A stretch of 23,939 nucleotides of DNA from CAYQUC01 sp964514215 (GTDB taxonomy: Bacteria; Pseudomonadota; Gammaproteobacteria; UBA6429; Thiohalophilaceae). This document shows positions 7,991-14,763 of the stretch, piece after piece (position 1 is the first letter of the stretch; each line of letters starts with the position of its first letter). The position numbers were made by a program, and so were the translations under genes. Location of the stretch: assembly GCA_964514215.1 (NCBI GenBank), contig CAZEPW010000056.1, forward strand, positions 1 through 23,939. The letters run 5' to 3'. Under the pieces are notes generated by a model. That model did not search any database. It saw nothing but the letters and a program-made list of their open reading frames with translations, and was not told the origin of the DNA.

Positions 7991-8821
7991 TTAATGATGT
8001 TGATTCATTAAAACTAGTTTAATTGGTTGCAAGCCCATGGATTTTTCCTGTGCTTCGCATAATGTAACTAATTCACCAAATATCCAAACATATTGATACT
8101 CCAGTGCTTTAATTGTATGTTGGGATACATCAATAAGTTGGAATGCAGTAAGTGATAATAAATCACTTGCATGCAGTAGTAAGCCGATATAGTTTGCACA
8201 GTATTTTAATTGTTCTTTGATAACCGGTATAGCTGTTGTTTGCTTTTTATCATCTTGCTGTTCGTATTCCAGTAGTTCTTTAATAATATAAGTGACATAC
8301 GTTAAATTTCGCATAATTTTATTTAATTGATAAATTTTTTGAAGTGTTTTTATTAATGCGCGACAACGTTTTTGTTGCTCTAACGGCATATTTTTAACAG
8401 CTAAAATTATGCGCTGGTAAAATAGGGCGTCAACTTGTTCTAGTTGCAGATGGAGTTTATGGATTAGTTTTAATTCTTCTATTTTTACACTTTCATTATC
8501 ATTTATACTTTCGTCATCTAAATAAAAATTTTTATAAGTGAAATCAATACCCGCTGTAAAATAACCGGCTGCAAGTGATTTAACGCTATAGCACATATTG
8601 GCGTTATAATAAGCTTCTGAAAGTATGCGTAGTTGAATTGCATTTTTTTTAAAATGATCACTGCCAGCAATAAGAGCTTCATAATGATCAGCATCGTATT
8701 CCATCTGTTCATTTAATTTAAATCGGGCTTGCAGGTTTTTGTTTACTTGGTTGCTATCGTATCTTTTTGCAATTTGGCCTTTTGAAACTACAGAATATAG
8801 CTCAAGTTTTTTATTACCCAC
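7991..8821 (-). CDS. Hypothetical all-helical cytoplasmic protein
   Basis: This 276-residue protein is unrecognised. It has no signal peptide and no clear membrane segment. The sequence is dominated by amphipathic helices (for example EELKLIHKLHLQLEQVD and ALIKTLQKIYQLNKIMRNL), with an acidic Asp/Glu/Asn-rich turn near 100-112 (LDDESINDNESVKIEE) and a Gln/Asp/Lys-rich break near 190-196. This suggests a helical-bundle or repeat scaffold protein. AAGG lies nine bases before the ATG, and the gene begins 30 bp after the nitronate monooxygenase-like gene, so it may be in the same transcript. The codon and base composition resemble its neighbours. A function cannot be assigned. Confidence 0.65.
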   Translation of the reverse strand: MGNKKLELYSVVSKGQIAKRYDSNQVNKNLQARFKLNEQMEYDADHYEALIAGSDHFKKNAIQLRILSEAYYNANMCYSVKSLAAGYFTAGIDFTYKNFYLDDESINDNESVKIEELKLIHKLHLQLEQVDALFYQRIILAVKNMPLEQQKRCRALIKTLQKIYQLNKIMRNLTYVTYIIKELLEYEQQDDKKQTTAIPVIKEQLKYCANYIGLLLHASDLLSLTAFQLIDVSQHTIKALEYQYVWIFGELVTLCEAQEKSMGLQPIKLVLMNQHH

Positions 8822-8851
8822 TGTGTAGACCTTATAATTATTTTTATAGTA

Positions 8852-9853
8852 TTAACTAGCTTTTAATGTGTCAGCACAGCGTTGTACTATTGCTGCAACC
8901 GATTCAATCGCTGTTATATTCTCAACACTTTTGCCTGCTTGCCAATAATCTTTGCGTCCAGTTTTATCGAGTGAAGCATGTTTTAGCTGATAGAGTGATC
9001 GTAAAGCATATAGTGTACGCATAATATGTTTGGTTTTGTTGCCTTTTAACATCCAGCGTGCAATTGCACCACATTTTAGTCCGGTTCGTTGGACATAGGG
9101 GCTATTGATTACGGCAACAGGAATTCCGGTGATGCGTTCACTGTGGACGATATCATCTGCCTGTGCATTGATAATGGCTTTTTTATAGCTGTCACTGGCT
9201 GTGCATTCAGTGCTGGCAATGAAGCGAGTCCCCATTTGCACGCCGGCATAGCCTAGTTTTAAGGCTGCTGCAAAATCAGTTTCATTCGCGACGCCTCCGG
9301 CACAGACTAATGGTAAATTTAAATCGACCAACTCATCAAATAATTGTTCGGGTGTTTTATTACCGGCATGGCCTCCGGCTTGGTTATTGACTGCAATGAG
9401 TCCATCAACGCCAGTGTCCAAAGCTTTTTTAGCCCATTTTATTTCGGTGGCATCATGATAAACGCTGCCACCTGCTTGATGGACACGTTTTACAACCCAG
9501 TCTGGTTTGCCGAGTGAGGTAATAAAAAAAGATACACCTTCTTCTAATGCGATGGCGACCCATTCTTGCATTTGCTGATGGTATTTTTTGGATGACTGTT
9601 CTATCAAGGCATTCATGCCGATGGGATTATTGGTGATTTGTCGAATTAAACGCAAACCCTCACGAAATTTGTATCCGTGAACATAGCTTAATGATAAAGG
9701 CTGCACAATACCAATACCACCAGCTTGGGAAACTGCAGCAACTAACTCAGGATTGCTGCAGGGATACATTGGGCCACAAATTAAAGGTACTTTTATGGCT
9801 AAATGCTGGCAAAATTCATGGCTTGCAGTGTTTTCAGTTTTACTGTTATTCAT
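8852..9853 (-). CDS. Nitronate monooxygenase / 2-nitropropane dioxygenase family flavoprotein
   Basis: This is a 333-residue FMN-dependent TIM-barrel protein. Visible family motifs are PLICGPMYPCSNPELVAAVSQ (23-43, the barrel start), GGIGIVQ (45-51), NNQAGGHAG (156-164, containing the His of the G-x-x-AGGH signature), CAGGVAN (184-190) and GVQMGTRF (204-211). Members oxidise nitronates or act as FabK-like enoyl reductases; the exact reaction is not visible. The ATG at 9853 is chosen because it overlaps the TGA of the upstream gene (ATGA) and starts where homology begins. An upstream in-frame extension to 9949 would lie wholly inside the DUF4442 gene. The overlap implies translational coupling with the hotdog protein, hinting at acyl-chain chemistry, but this is inference. 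Confidence 0.85.
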   Translation of the reverse strand: MNNSKTENTASHEFCQHLAIKVPLICGPMYPCSNPELVAAVSQAGGIGIVQPLSLSYVHGYKFREGLRLIRQITNNPIGMNALIEQSSKKYHQQMQEWVAIALEEGVSFFITSLGKPDWVVKRVHQAGGSVYHDATEIKWAKKALDTGVDGLIAVNNQAGGHAGNKTPEQLFDELVDLNLPLVCAGGVANETDFAAALKLGYAGVQMGTRFIASTECTASDSYKKAIINAQADDIVHSERITGIPVAVINSPYVQRTGLKCGAIARWMLKGNKTKHIMRTLYALRSLYQLKHASLDKTGRKDYWQAGKSVENITAIESVAAIVQRCADTLKAS

Positions 9854-10344
9854 GGAATGAGTCCCAGTTGCCAGGTTGCACAGCTTCTTGCTACCAGATC
9901 GCCATGTTGATCTTTGATTTCCGCATAAACTTGTCGCTCTATATTGCAATCCGCTTCAAGTGTGAGTTGCTCTTGTTTAACGTGGGTAATTGCAGTTAAA
10001 TGACCGCGTGCTTTTTTGAAATATTCTATCGATAACCCGGTAACGATTCCACGAACACCCGGTGGTAAGCCCGTGAGTAAGGCTAATCCTGATGTAAATT
10101 CACCTAAATTTATTAGTGCGATAGCGTGAATACAATCAAGGTGGTTACGAACTTTGCGGCGATCCGATAATTCTATATGGGAATACCCTGGTCGTAGCTC
10201 AATAATTTTAGCGCCAATGCTGCCTGTATAAGGCACGATTATTCCAAATAGCTTACTAAATAGCCATTTACCGCCCGGTAATGCCGATAAGCGCTGCCAT
10301 AATTTTAGTAAGCGCTCACCAAGTGAATTGCTATTATTGTGCAT
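9850..10344 (-). CDS. DUF4442 hotdog-fold (thioesterase-like) protein
   Basis: These 164 residues carry the DUF4442 pattern RRKVRNHLDCIHAIALINLGEF (about 61-82, with the conserved Asn-His and His...Asn-x-Gly-Glu), then SGLAL and a C-terminal strand pair. DUF4442 belongs to the hotdog superfamily, whose members bind or hydrolyse acyl-CoA/acyl-ACP thioesters; activity for this family is mostly inferred. The ATG has GGGA about six bases upstream. It is the first gene of the minus-strand run, and its TGA overlaps the ATG of the flavoprotein. A palindrome cluster 95-150 bp upstream may be its operator. A possible -10 (TATAAT on the minus strand, 10385-10380) lies 36 bp before the start, without an obvious -35. 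Confidence 0.8.
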   Translation of the reverse strand: MHNNSNSLGERLLKLWQRLSALPGGKWLFSKLFGIIVPYTGSIGAKIIELRPGYSHIELSDRRKVRNHLDCIHAIALINLGEFTSGLALLTGLPPGVRGIVTGLSIEYFKKARGHLTAITHVKQEQLTLEADCNIERQVYAEIKDQHGDLVARSCATWQLGLIP

Positions 10345-10668
10345 ATTATTCCCATCACTTGTTAGATTAAGTCCGTTAAATTATAGACTTGATATTAGCC
10401 TAAATACGGAATAAGCAGGGCGTTTAAGTTAGCAGTAGTTATTCATGTTGAATAAATACGACATTAATACTTTTTATGTTGAATATATTCAACATCACTG
10501 ATCTGTATTAATGCTACCAAAGCAAATCGAACGGGCTAATAAAATCCTAAAAGCAGATTCATGTTGCTGGGTTTTGGGTGGGTTTGTTGCTTCGTGGTTT
10601 CAACGTATTCTGGTTATGGTTGGTTTTGATGTTAGTGGCAATAGCGCTTAGATCAATCTGAACATAAA
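10345..10668. other. Gene-free stretch between convergent-side kinase end and DUF4442 start
   Basis: This 324-bp region contains the palindrome cluster at 10439-10495 and a possible -10 for the DUF4442 operon. A 46-codon open frame (10511-10651, + strand) has no ribosome site or recognisable similarity. I see no RNA gene and no convincing terminator. Confidence 0.5.
10439..10495. promoter_or_regulatory. Operator-like cluster of TATTCA/TGAATA half-sites
   Basis: Two palindromes built from the same half-site lie here. At 10439-10455 the arms TTATTCA and TGAATAA flank TGT. At 10476-10495 the 20-bp sequence made of ATGTTGAATA and its complement TATTCAACAT is a perfect palindrome. The decamer ATGTTGAATA also occurs at 10445-10454, exactly 31 bp (about three helical turns) from its copy. 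This arrangement is typical of a dimeric repressor binding cooperatively. The cluster ends about 95 bp from the DUF4442 start. Confidence 0.45.
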
Positions 10669-12789
10669 CTAGGCTTTAATACTGCTGCAAAAATTATTTA
10701 GCGCGTCGACTAACATTGGGATTTGTTGGTATTCTTCATTCCGGCAACAAAGATTAATTTCATCACTTATTTTAGTGATTTCTGGGAATCCAAATGGCGT
10801 GCCTAAGCTCTTTAATTTATGTGTTTCTTCTTCCAATTTATTCCATGAATGTTTCTGTTTTAATTCTAAAATGATGGACATGCGACTGGGTAGATCGGTT
10901 AAAAATTTTTCGGTTAGTTTTTGGAGCTTATTTACTTTAACGGTGGTTGGGGTGGAAGGCTTGGTGCTTGATAAATATTTGTAGAGCACTTGGTTAAAGC
11001 GCACGATGTCAATGGGTTTTGTTAAAAACTCATTTGCACCGGCATCGATGCAGCGTTCAAAATCTGATTTCATGGCGTTAGCTGTAAGTGATACGATTGG
11101 AATCTGTGTGTCGTTTAGTCGAATTTTTTCTGTGGCTTCGATACCATCCATCACGGGCATTTGCATGTCCATTAATATTAAATCAAATTTTCTTGTTTCA
11201 CAAATTTTTACGGCTTGCTCGCCATTTTCAACAATGGTGATATCTGCACCGGTGTCAGTGACATACATTTCAATTAGATTTTGATTATCAACAGTGTCTT
11301 CGGCTAACAGGATATGGCCAAATAAATTTTTTGTCGGGTTTAATTGCGAATCGTTTGTTTGAGTGCTGGTGTGATCCAGAGAATAAACTAAATTATCATC
11401 CGATATTTCTCCAATACTAATATCAAAACTAAACTTGCTACCGCGCCCGGGAGTTGATTCAACTGAAATAGTACCACCCAATTTTTGAGCCAGTTGTTTG
11501 CAAATATTTAAACCCAAGCCTGAGCCACCGTATTTTCTTGTGGTGCTAGAATCGGCTTGAGTGAAGGACTCAAAAATTTTATTCTGTTGTTTGGTGGTTA
11601 ATCCAATGCCGGTATCAATCACATCAAAGGTCATTTGGCCATGCTCTTTGTTGCAGGTGATGTTAACGTTTATGTCGCCCTTTTCTGTGAATTTTATTGC
11701 GTTTGAAGTAAGGTTGATGAGAATTTGTTTCAAACGAACAGGGTCTGTTTTTATTTGTTCTGGCAATGGAAAGGCATAATTAACTTTAAACCCCAAGCCT
11801 TTATCGCTGGCATTAACTAAAATGGCCGATTGGATTTCATCAAGAACTGCAAAAGGTGAAACGTTAATTTGTTCGATGTTTAATTGTCCTGCTTCAATTT
11901 TTGTGATGTCTAAAATATCATTAATTAGATGTAATAAATGTTTACTATTACGTTGAATGCTAATGAGACAGGAGTCGGCTTTTTCTTTTGGTAGTTTGGA
12001 TTTTCGCAATAAATCTGAGAAACCGATTATCGCCGACAGTGGTGAGCGTATTTCGTGGCTCATGGTGGCTAAAAACATGCTTTTGGCCTGATTGGCTTGT
12101 TCGGCTAAGCGGCGTTGTTCGATGAAGGCATTTTCAGAAAGGGTAACGCGCCGGGCAACGTAAAATGTAATGACGATACCTAAAATTATCGCGATAGCAC
12201 CGATAATGGAAATTAAAAATATCGAGGCATTATTCTGCGTTGAAATTTCATCAAGCTCGGCATCGGCATTGCTTTGAAAAGCATTGGATAATTGTGTTAA
12301 TTTTTTTCGGACATCAAGTTGGATGGGAATGATTTCATTGGCCAATTTTTTATGGGCTTTTTTAATTCGGCCATCAAGAATATCTTCCGCGGTTTCTGCT
12401 TGTGCGTTACCACCCAGTTGGATGGCTTTTCTGGCAATTGTAAATAGCTCGATGTCTTTTAGGTGGTGCAGTCTTTTTTTGACAGTATCGTATGACGCTA
12501 AAAATTTTGAACCATAACGATCAAAGTCAGTGTATAAGTCATTTTGTAAGATTTCATCTTTCGTTTGCGCCATGCGATACAATAATAAAGCGCGGTTATT
12601 TGCGGCATCACGCATGATAAATGCATTGGCAACATCCGCTAATTCGTGAGTAACTTCGTCAACTTGTTGTTCGTTATGATGAATTTGAGTAATTGCAATT
12701 GTCATTAAACACGCTAATAAAAACAATACAATTAGGAAGCTAATAATGATTGTTAATTTATTCTTTGTAGCAGGCTTTGTGTGGCTCAT
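10669..12789 (-). CDS. Hybrid sensor histidine kinase (HisKA-HATPase-REC-Hpt)
   Basis: I start at the ATG at 12789 (706 residues), not the longer frame to 12900, because the protein then aligns without gaps to the kinase at 19837-21969, a promoter-like site lies just upstream, and the extension runs into repeat DNA. Layout: TM1 (12-34), helical periplasmic domain (about 35-187), TM2 (about 188-211), short coiled coil, HisKA with His245 (ATMSHEIRSP), HATPase with Asn363, DTGIGL (392-397) and GGSGLGL, a receiver with Asp541 (MDMQMPVMDG) and Lys591, and an Hpt domain with His657 (EETHKLKSLG). No HAMP or PAS is present. It can therefore run a full internal phosphorelay, but no response regulator is nearby. 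It probably responds to a periplasmic ligand, perhaps via the binding protein encoded upstream. Confidence 0.93.
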   Translation of the reverse strand: MSHTKPATKNKLTIIISFLIVLFLLACLMTIAITQIHHNEQQVDEVTHELADVANAFIMRDAANNRALLLYRMAQTKDEILQNDLYTDFDRYGSKFLASYDTVKKRLHHLKDIELFTIARKAIQLGGNAQAETAEDILDGRIKKAHKKLANEIIPIQLDVRKKLTQLSNAFQSNADAELDEISTQNNASIFLISIIGAIAIILGIVITFYVARRVTLSENAFIEQRRLAEQANQAKSMFLATMSHEIRSPLSAIIGFSDLLRKSKLPKEKADSCLISIQRNSKHLLHLINDILDITKIEAGQLNIEQINVSPFAVLDEIQSAILVNASDKGLGFKVNYAFPLPEQIKTDPVRLKQILINLTSNAIKFTEKGDINVNITCNKEHGQMTFDVIDTGIGLTTKQQNKIFESFTQADSSTTRKYGGSGLGLNICKQLAQKLGGTISVESTPGRGSKFSFDISIGEISDDNLVYSLDHTSTQTNDSQLNPTKNLFGHILLAEDTVDNQNLIEMYVTDTGADITIVENGEQAVKICETRKFDLILMDMQMPVMDGIEATEKIRLNDTQIPIVSLTANAMKSDFERCIDAGANEFLTKPIDIVRFNQVLYKYLSSTKPSTPTTVKVNKLQKLTEKFLTDLPSRMSIILELKQKHSWNKLEEETHKLKSLGTPFGFPEITKISDEINLCCRNEEYQQIPMLVDALNNFCSSIKA

Positions 12790-12817
12790 AGGAGGATACC
12801 AAGCTTTGATAAATGCT

Positions 12818-12844
12818 GTATCGGTTTTAGTGGCTTTATCTTTA
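12818..12844 (-). promoter_or_regulatory. Candidate sigma-28 (FliA) promoter for hybrid kinase
   Basis: On the minus strand TAAAGATA (12844-12837), an 11-nt spacer and ACCGATAC (12825-12818) fit TAAAGTTT-N11-GCCGATAA with 6/8 and 6/8 matches and ideal spacing. The -10 ends 28 bp before the chosen ATG, giving a short leader. This would place the kinase in the motility/chemotaxis regulon and supports the shorter start. Confidence 0.5.
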
Positions 12845-12884
12845 ATGTGATTGTTTAGTATAGAGTCTGTTTGGTGGTTTGTAG

Positions 12885-12901
12885 GGTGGGCACTGCCCAC
12901 C
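12885..12901. repeat. REP-like palindrome GGTGGGCA-C-TGCCCACC
   Basis: A perfect 8-bp inverted repeat with one central base, preceded by GTA. The same arms recur at 12957-12974 and 13112-13129 with a two-base centre (AG). GC-rich palindromes of this kind in an AT-rich genome are typical of dispersed REP-like elements. Confidence 0.7.
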
Positions 12902-12948
12902 AGAAGATGCGAAATTTTTTGGTCGGTAGTTGATTACCCCGACGAGGT

Positions 12949-13003
12949 GTGGTTTTGGTGGGCAAGTGCCCACCTTACGACAGATTATCGGTGTAAACCC
13001 GCA
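12949..13003 (+). repeat. 55-bp direct repeat, copy 1 (left of N gap)
   Basis: This sequence is identical, base for base, to 13104-13158. It begins GTGGTTTTGGTGGGCAAG, contains the 18-nt palindrome at 12957-12974 and ends TAAACCCGCA directly at the first N. Identical flanks on both sides of a gap point to a collapsed or unresolved tandem repeat. Confidence 0.9.
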
Positions 13004-13103
13004 NNNNNNNNNNNNNNNNNNNNNNNNNNNNNNNNNNNNNNNNNNNNNNNNNNNNNNNNNNNNNNNNNNNNNNNNNNNNNNNNNNNNNNNNNNNNNNNNN
13101 NNN

Positions 13104-13158
13104 GTGGTTTTGGTGGGCAAGTGCCCACCTTACGACAGATTATCGGTGTAAACCCGCA
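13104..13158 (+). repeat. 55-bp direct repeat, copy 2 (right of N gap)
   Basis: Identical to 12949-13003, containing the palindrome at 13112-13129. Its last 19 bases lie inside the 3' end of the binding-protein gene, so the final codons and stop of that gene come from the repeat. Confidence 0.9.
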
Positions 13159-14036
13159 CGCGTTGCACGGTTTTGTTGTTCAAGTTGTTTCATGACTAAT
13201 ACTAAAGCATCAGAATAGGGGACGGTGCCAGCACTTCGAATGATTTCTTTACCTCGACGGCTTAGTGCAAATTTAATGAATTTATTGGCCAATTGGCTGC
13301 GTTTAGAGGATTCACGCACTAAATAAAGTGGCCGATATAATAAATAGGAGCCATTTTTAATATTGCCATAAGTTGGTTCAATGCCTTGTAATTTTAAAAT
13401 TTTAACGTCGCGCTTACGGGCGCTGCTGACACCGGTGACACCAATTCCGCGGCGATTTTTAGTAATGCCTTTTTCAACTGGGCCGGATGAGCGTTCGACA
13501 TATTTAGCGCCGGTAAATTTTTGATCAAAATTGGCAAAAACCAGTTCGCGTAAGGTTCGGCCAACACCCGATAAATTACCGCGTCGAACATAGAGCTCTA
13601 TTTCAGAGTCGATGCCGCCTAACTCTTGCCAGTTGGTAATCTTGCCAAGGTAAATATCGCGTAATTGCGACAGACTAATGGTTTCGACCGGATTATTTTT
13701 ATTAACGATAACCACCAGTGCATCCCAGGCTACTGGGACTTGCTGGGCATTTCGTTCTAGGGGGTGACGTTCTAGCGCAACCCGACAGGCACCGCCGATG
13801 TGTAATTCACCACTGGAAACTTGGCGGATGCCTTTGGTGGCTCCACCACCTTGCAGCACAATTTTAACACCCGTTTCTCGTTCATAGGCTTTTGCAAGCT
13901 CGGCCATAAAGGCCTTTTTAGTAATGCCGCAACCTGCCCAATACAGTGTATTGGATTCATCTGCGGCATAACCAGTTAGAATAGTGCTGAAAAACACCAT
14001 GAATGACAATTTGATAATGAGTAAAGACCGTAACAT
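13140..14036 (-). CDS. PstS-like periplasmic substrate-binding protein
   Basis: The 298 residues include a signal peptide (about 1-24, ending GYAA). The remainder has the two-lobe phosphate-binding-protein fold: LQGGGATKGIRQVSSGELHIGG (61-82, matching the GSGG-type oxyanion loop), VAWDALVVIVNKNNPV (102-117), SLSQLRDIYLGKITNWQELGG (121-141, a PstS family hallmark) and RRGNLSGVGRTL (151-162, the second ligand loop). The family binds phosphate or similar oxyanions. GAGG precedes the ATG. No permease or ATPase genes are nearby; the next gene downstream is the hybrid kinase beyond the repeat. The C-terminal AGLHR and stop lie within the 55-bp repeat, so the native end may have been replaced. Sensing rather than transport is an inference from context. 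Confidence 0.88.
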   Translation of the reverse strand: MLRSLLIIKLSFMVFFSTILTGYAADESNTLYWAGCGITKKAFMAELAKAYERETGVKIVLQGGGATKGIRQVSSGELHIGGACRVALERHPLERNAQQVPVAWDALVVIVNKNNPVETISLSQLRDIYLGKITNWQELGGIDSEIELYVRRGNLSGVGRTLRELVFANFDQKFTGAKYVERSSGPVEKGITKNRRGIGVTGVSSARKRDVKILKLQGIEPTYGNIKNGSYLLYRPLYLVRESSKRSQLANKFIKFALSRRGKEIIRSAGTVPYSDALVLVMKQLEQQNRATRAGLHR

Positions 14037-14056
14037 TGTTTTCCTCGCACTCGATG

Positions 14057-14109
14057 ATAAGTAAACTTATATTTATTGTTATTTTATATTTACATTAGGT
14101 TAATCTAAT
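14057..14109. promoter_or_regulatory. Two operator-like palindromes upstream of the PstS-like gene
   Basis: ATAAGT-AA-ACTTAT (14057-14070) is a perfect inverted repeat. ATTAGGTTAATCTAAT (14094-14109) is symmetrical at 14 of 16 positions. They lie 20-75 bp upstream of the minus-strand start, a usual place for regulator sites. Because the region is very AT-rich, chance is a real alternative. Confidence 0.3.
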
Positions 14110-14424
14110 ACAGCTTTTTTTTCTATAGCGATTAAATACCTAATTTAAAAGATGTTATACACCGATTTTCAAACACTTCAAGAACTGTGTTTTAATAAAC
14201 AAATCAGTAAATTTTATTTTACATAATACCATCATTCGATTGGTTGCGAGCTTATCTATAGCTGCAACGCATTGCTGCTTTAGGTGAATAATATTTGATG
14301 CCATTTTGACAAATTTAAAATTTGTATCGCCAGAAAACAGCCTGTTTTGATTCTCGAAAAAATTAAACAATTGCCTTCCAGAGAGTGCGATATTTTTTGA
14401 TAACCAATTGGCTTAACACAAGCT

Positions 14425-14495
14425 GTGATTTTGGTGGGCCGAATGCCGCCACCATACGATTGGTTTTAAAGGTTATCCAGTATGTAGGGTGGGCA
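14425..14495 (+). repeat. Degenerate copy of the REP-like repeat
   Basis: GTGATTTTGGTGGGCC...GCCGCCACCATACGA (14425-14459) resembles the 55-bp repeat, and GTAGGGTGGGCA (14484-14495) matches the start of the element at 12881. Both have lost palindrome symmetry. The orientation is the same as the intact copies, so the family flanks the binding-protein gene on both sides. Confidence 0.55.
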
Positions 14496-14659
14496 ACATT
14501 TAGATTTTATTTTGCAAATTACTCTTTAACTAACCCCGTTTAAGTTGTTGATAAATATAATAAAAATTAGTTGATTTTGTGTCATGGAAACTAAAATTAA
14601 AAACCCCGTGAATCACTATTATCAGTTAGCGTTTTGATAAAAAAAAATTATAAAAATCC

Positions 14660-14687
14660 TAAAGTTATCTAACGGTAAAGTCGATAA
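14660..14687 (+). promoter_or_regulatory. Strong candidate sigma-28 (FliA) promoter for porin-receptor operon
   Basis: TAAAGTTA (14660-14667), a 12-nt spacer and GTCGATAA (14680-14687) match the FliA consensus TAAAGTTT-N11-GCCGATAA at 7/8 and 7/8 positions. The spacer is one base longer than the commonest length. The site is 76 bp before the porin start. It would link porin, binding protein, two chemoreceptors and kinase to the flagellar/chemotaxis regulon. Confidence 0.6.
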
Positions 14688-14763
14688 GGTCTATGCTTAA
14701 CGTAAGTAAATGTAGCGGAGACTTGGTGGCATCCGATAATAAAATTAACGGAGAATAATAACG

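Larger units (their letters stand above)
12790..13139. other. Intergenic repeat region with assembly gap
   Basis: Between the kinase and the binding-protein gene lie a FliA-like promoter, three GGTGGGCA/TGCCCACC palindromes and 100 N (13004-13103). A run of exactly 100 N is a common scaffold placeholder, so the true length is unknown. No gene is visible; an open frame running through the N is an artefact. Confidence 0.8.
14037..14763. other. Long divergent intergenic region
   Basis: These 727 bp separate the minus-strand binding protein from the plus-strand porin operon. They hold two palindromes near the binding-protein start, a degenerate repeat copy at 14425-14495 and a FliA-like promoter at 14660-14687. 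A minus-strand open frame of about 86 codons (14155-14414, without ATG at its beginning) includes KQQCVAAIDKLATNRMM but resembles nothing I know. I found no clear Pho box. Confidence 0.5.

Noticed and set aside
9854..9949. N-terminal extension of the nitronate monooxygenase-like protein
   Set aside because: It lies entirely within the upstream DUF4442 gene in another frame; the ATGA overlap start fits family homology.
10511..10651. 46-codon open frame on the + strand starting MLPKQIERANK
   Set aside because: No ribosome site, no recognised family, Trp/Val/Gly-rich low-quality tail; short enough to occur by chance.
12790..12900. N-terminal extension of the minus-strand hybrid kinase to 12900
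   Set aside because: It starts inside a REP-like palindrome, overlaps a FliA-like promoter and has no counterpart in the gap-free paralogue.
12842..13195. Open frames running through the N gap on both strands
   Set aside because: They are translations of N placeholders and palindromic repeat, not genes.
14155..14414. Minus-strand open frame of about 71-86 codons in the long intergenic region
   Set aside because: No ATG at a sensible position and no ribosome site or recognisable similarity; possibly a gene fossil, but not supportable as a gene.
14579..14600. Possible Pho box near TGTCATGGAAACTAAAA
   Set aside because: Only one half resembles CTGTCATA and there is no properly spaced second repeat; not enough to claim PhoB control.
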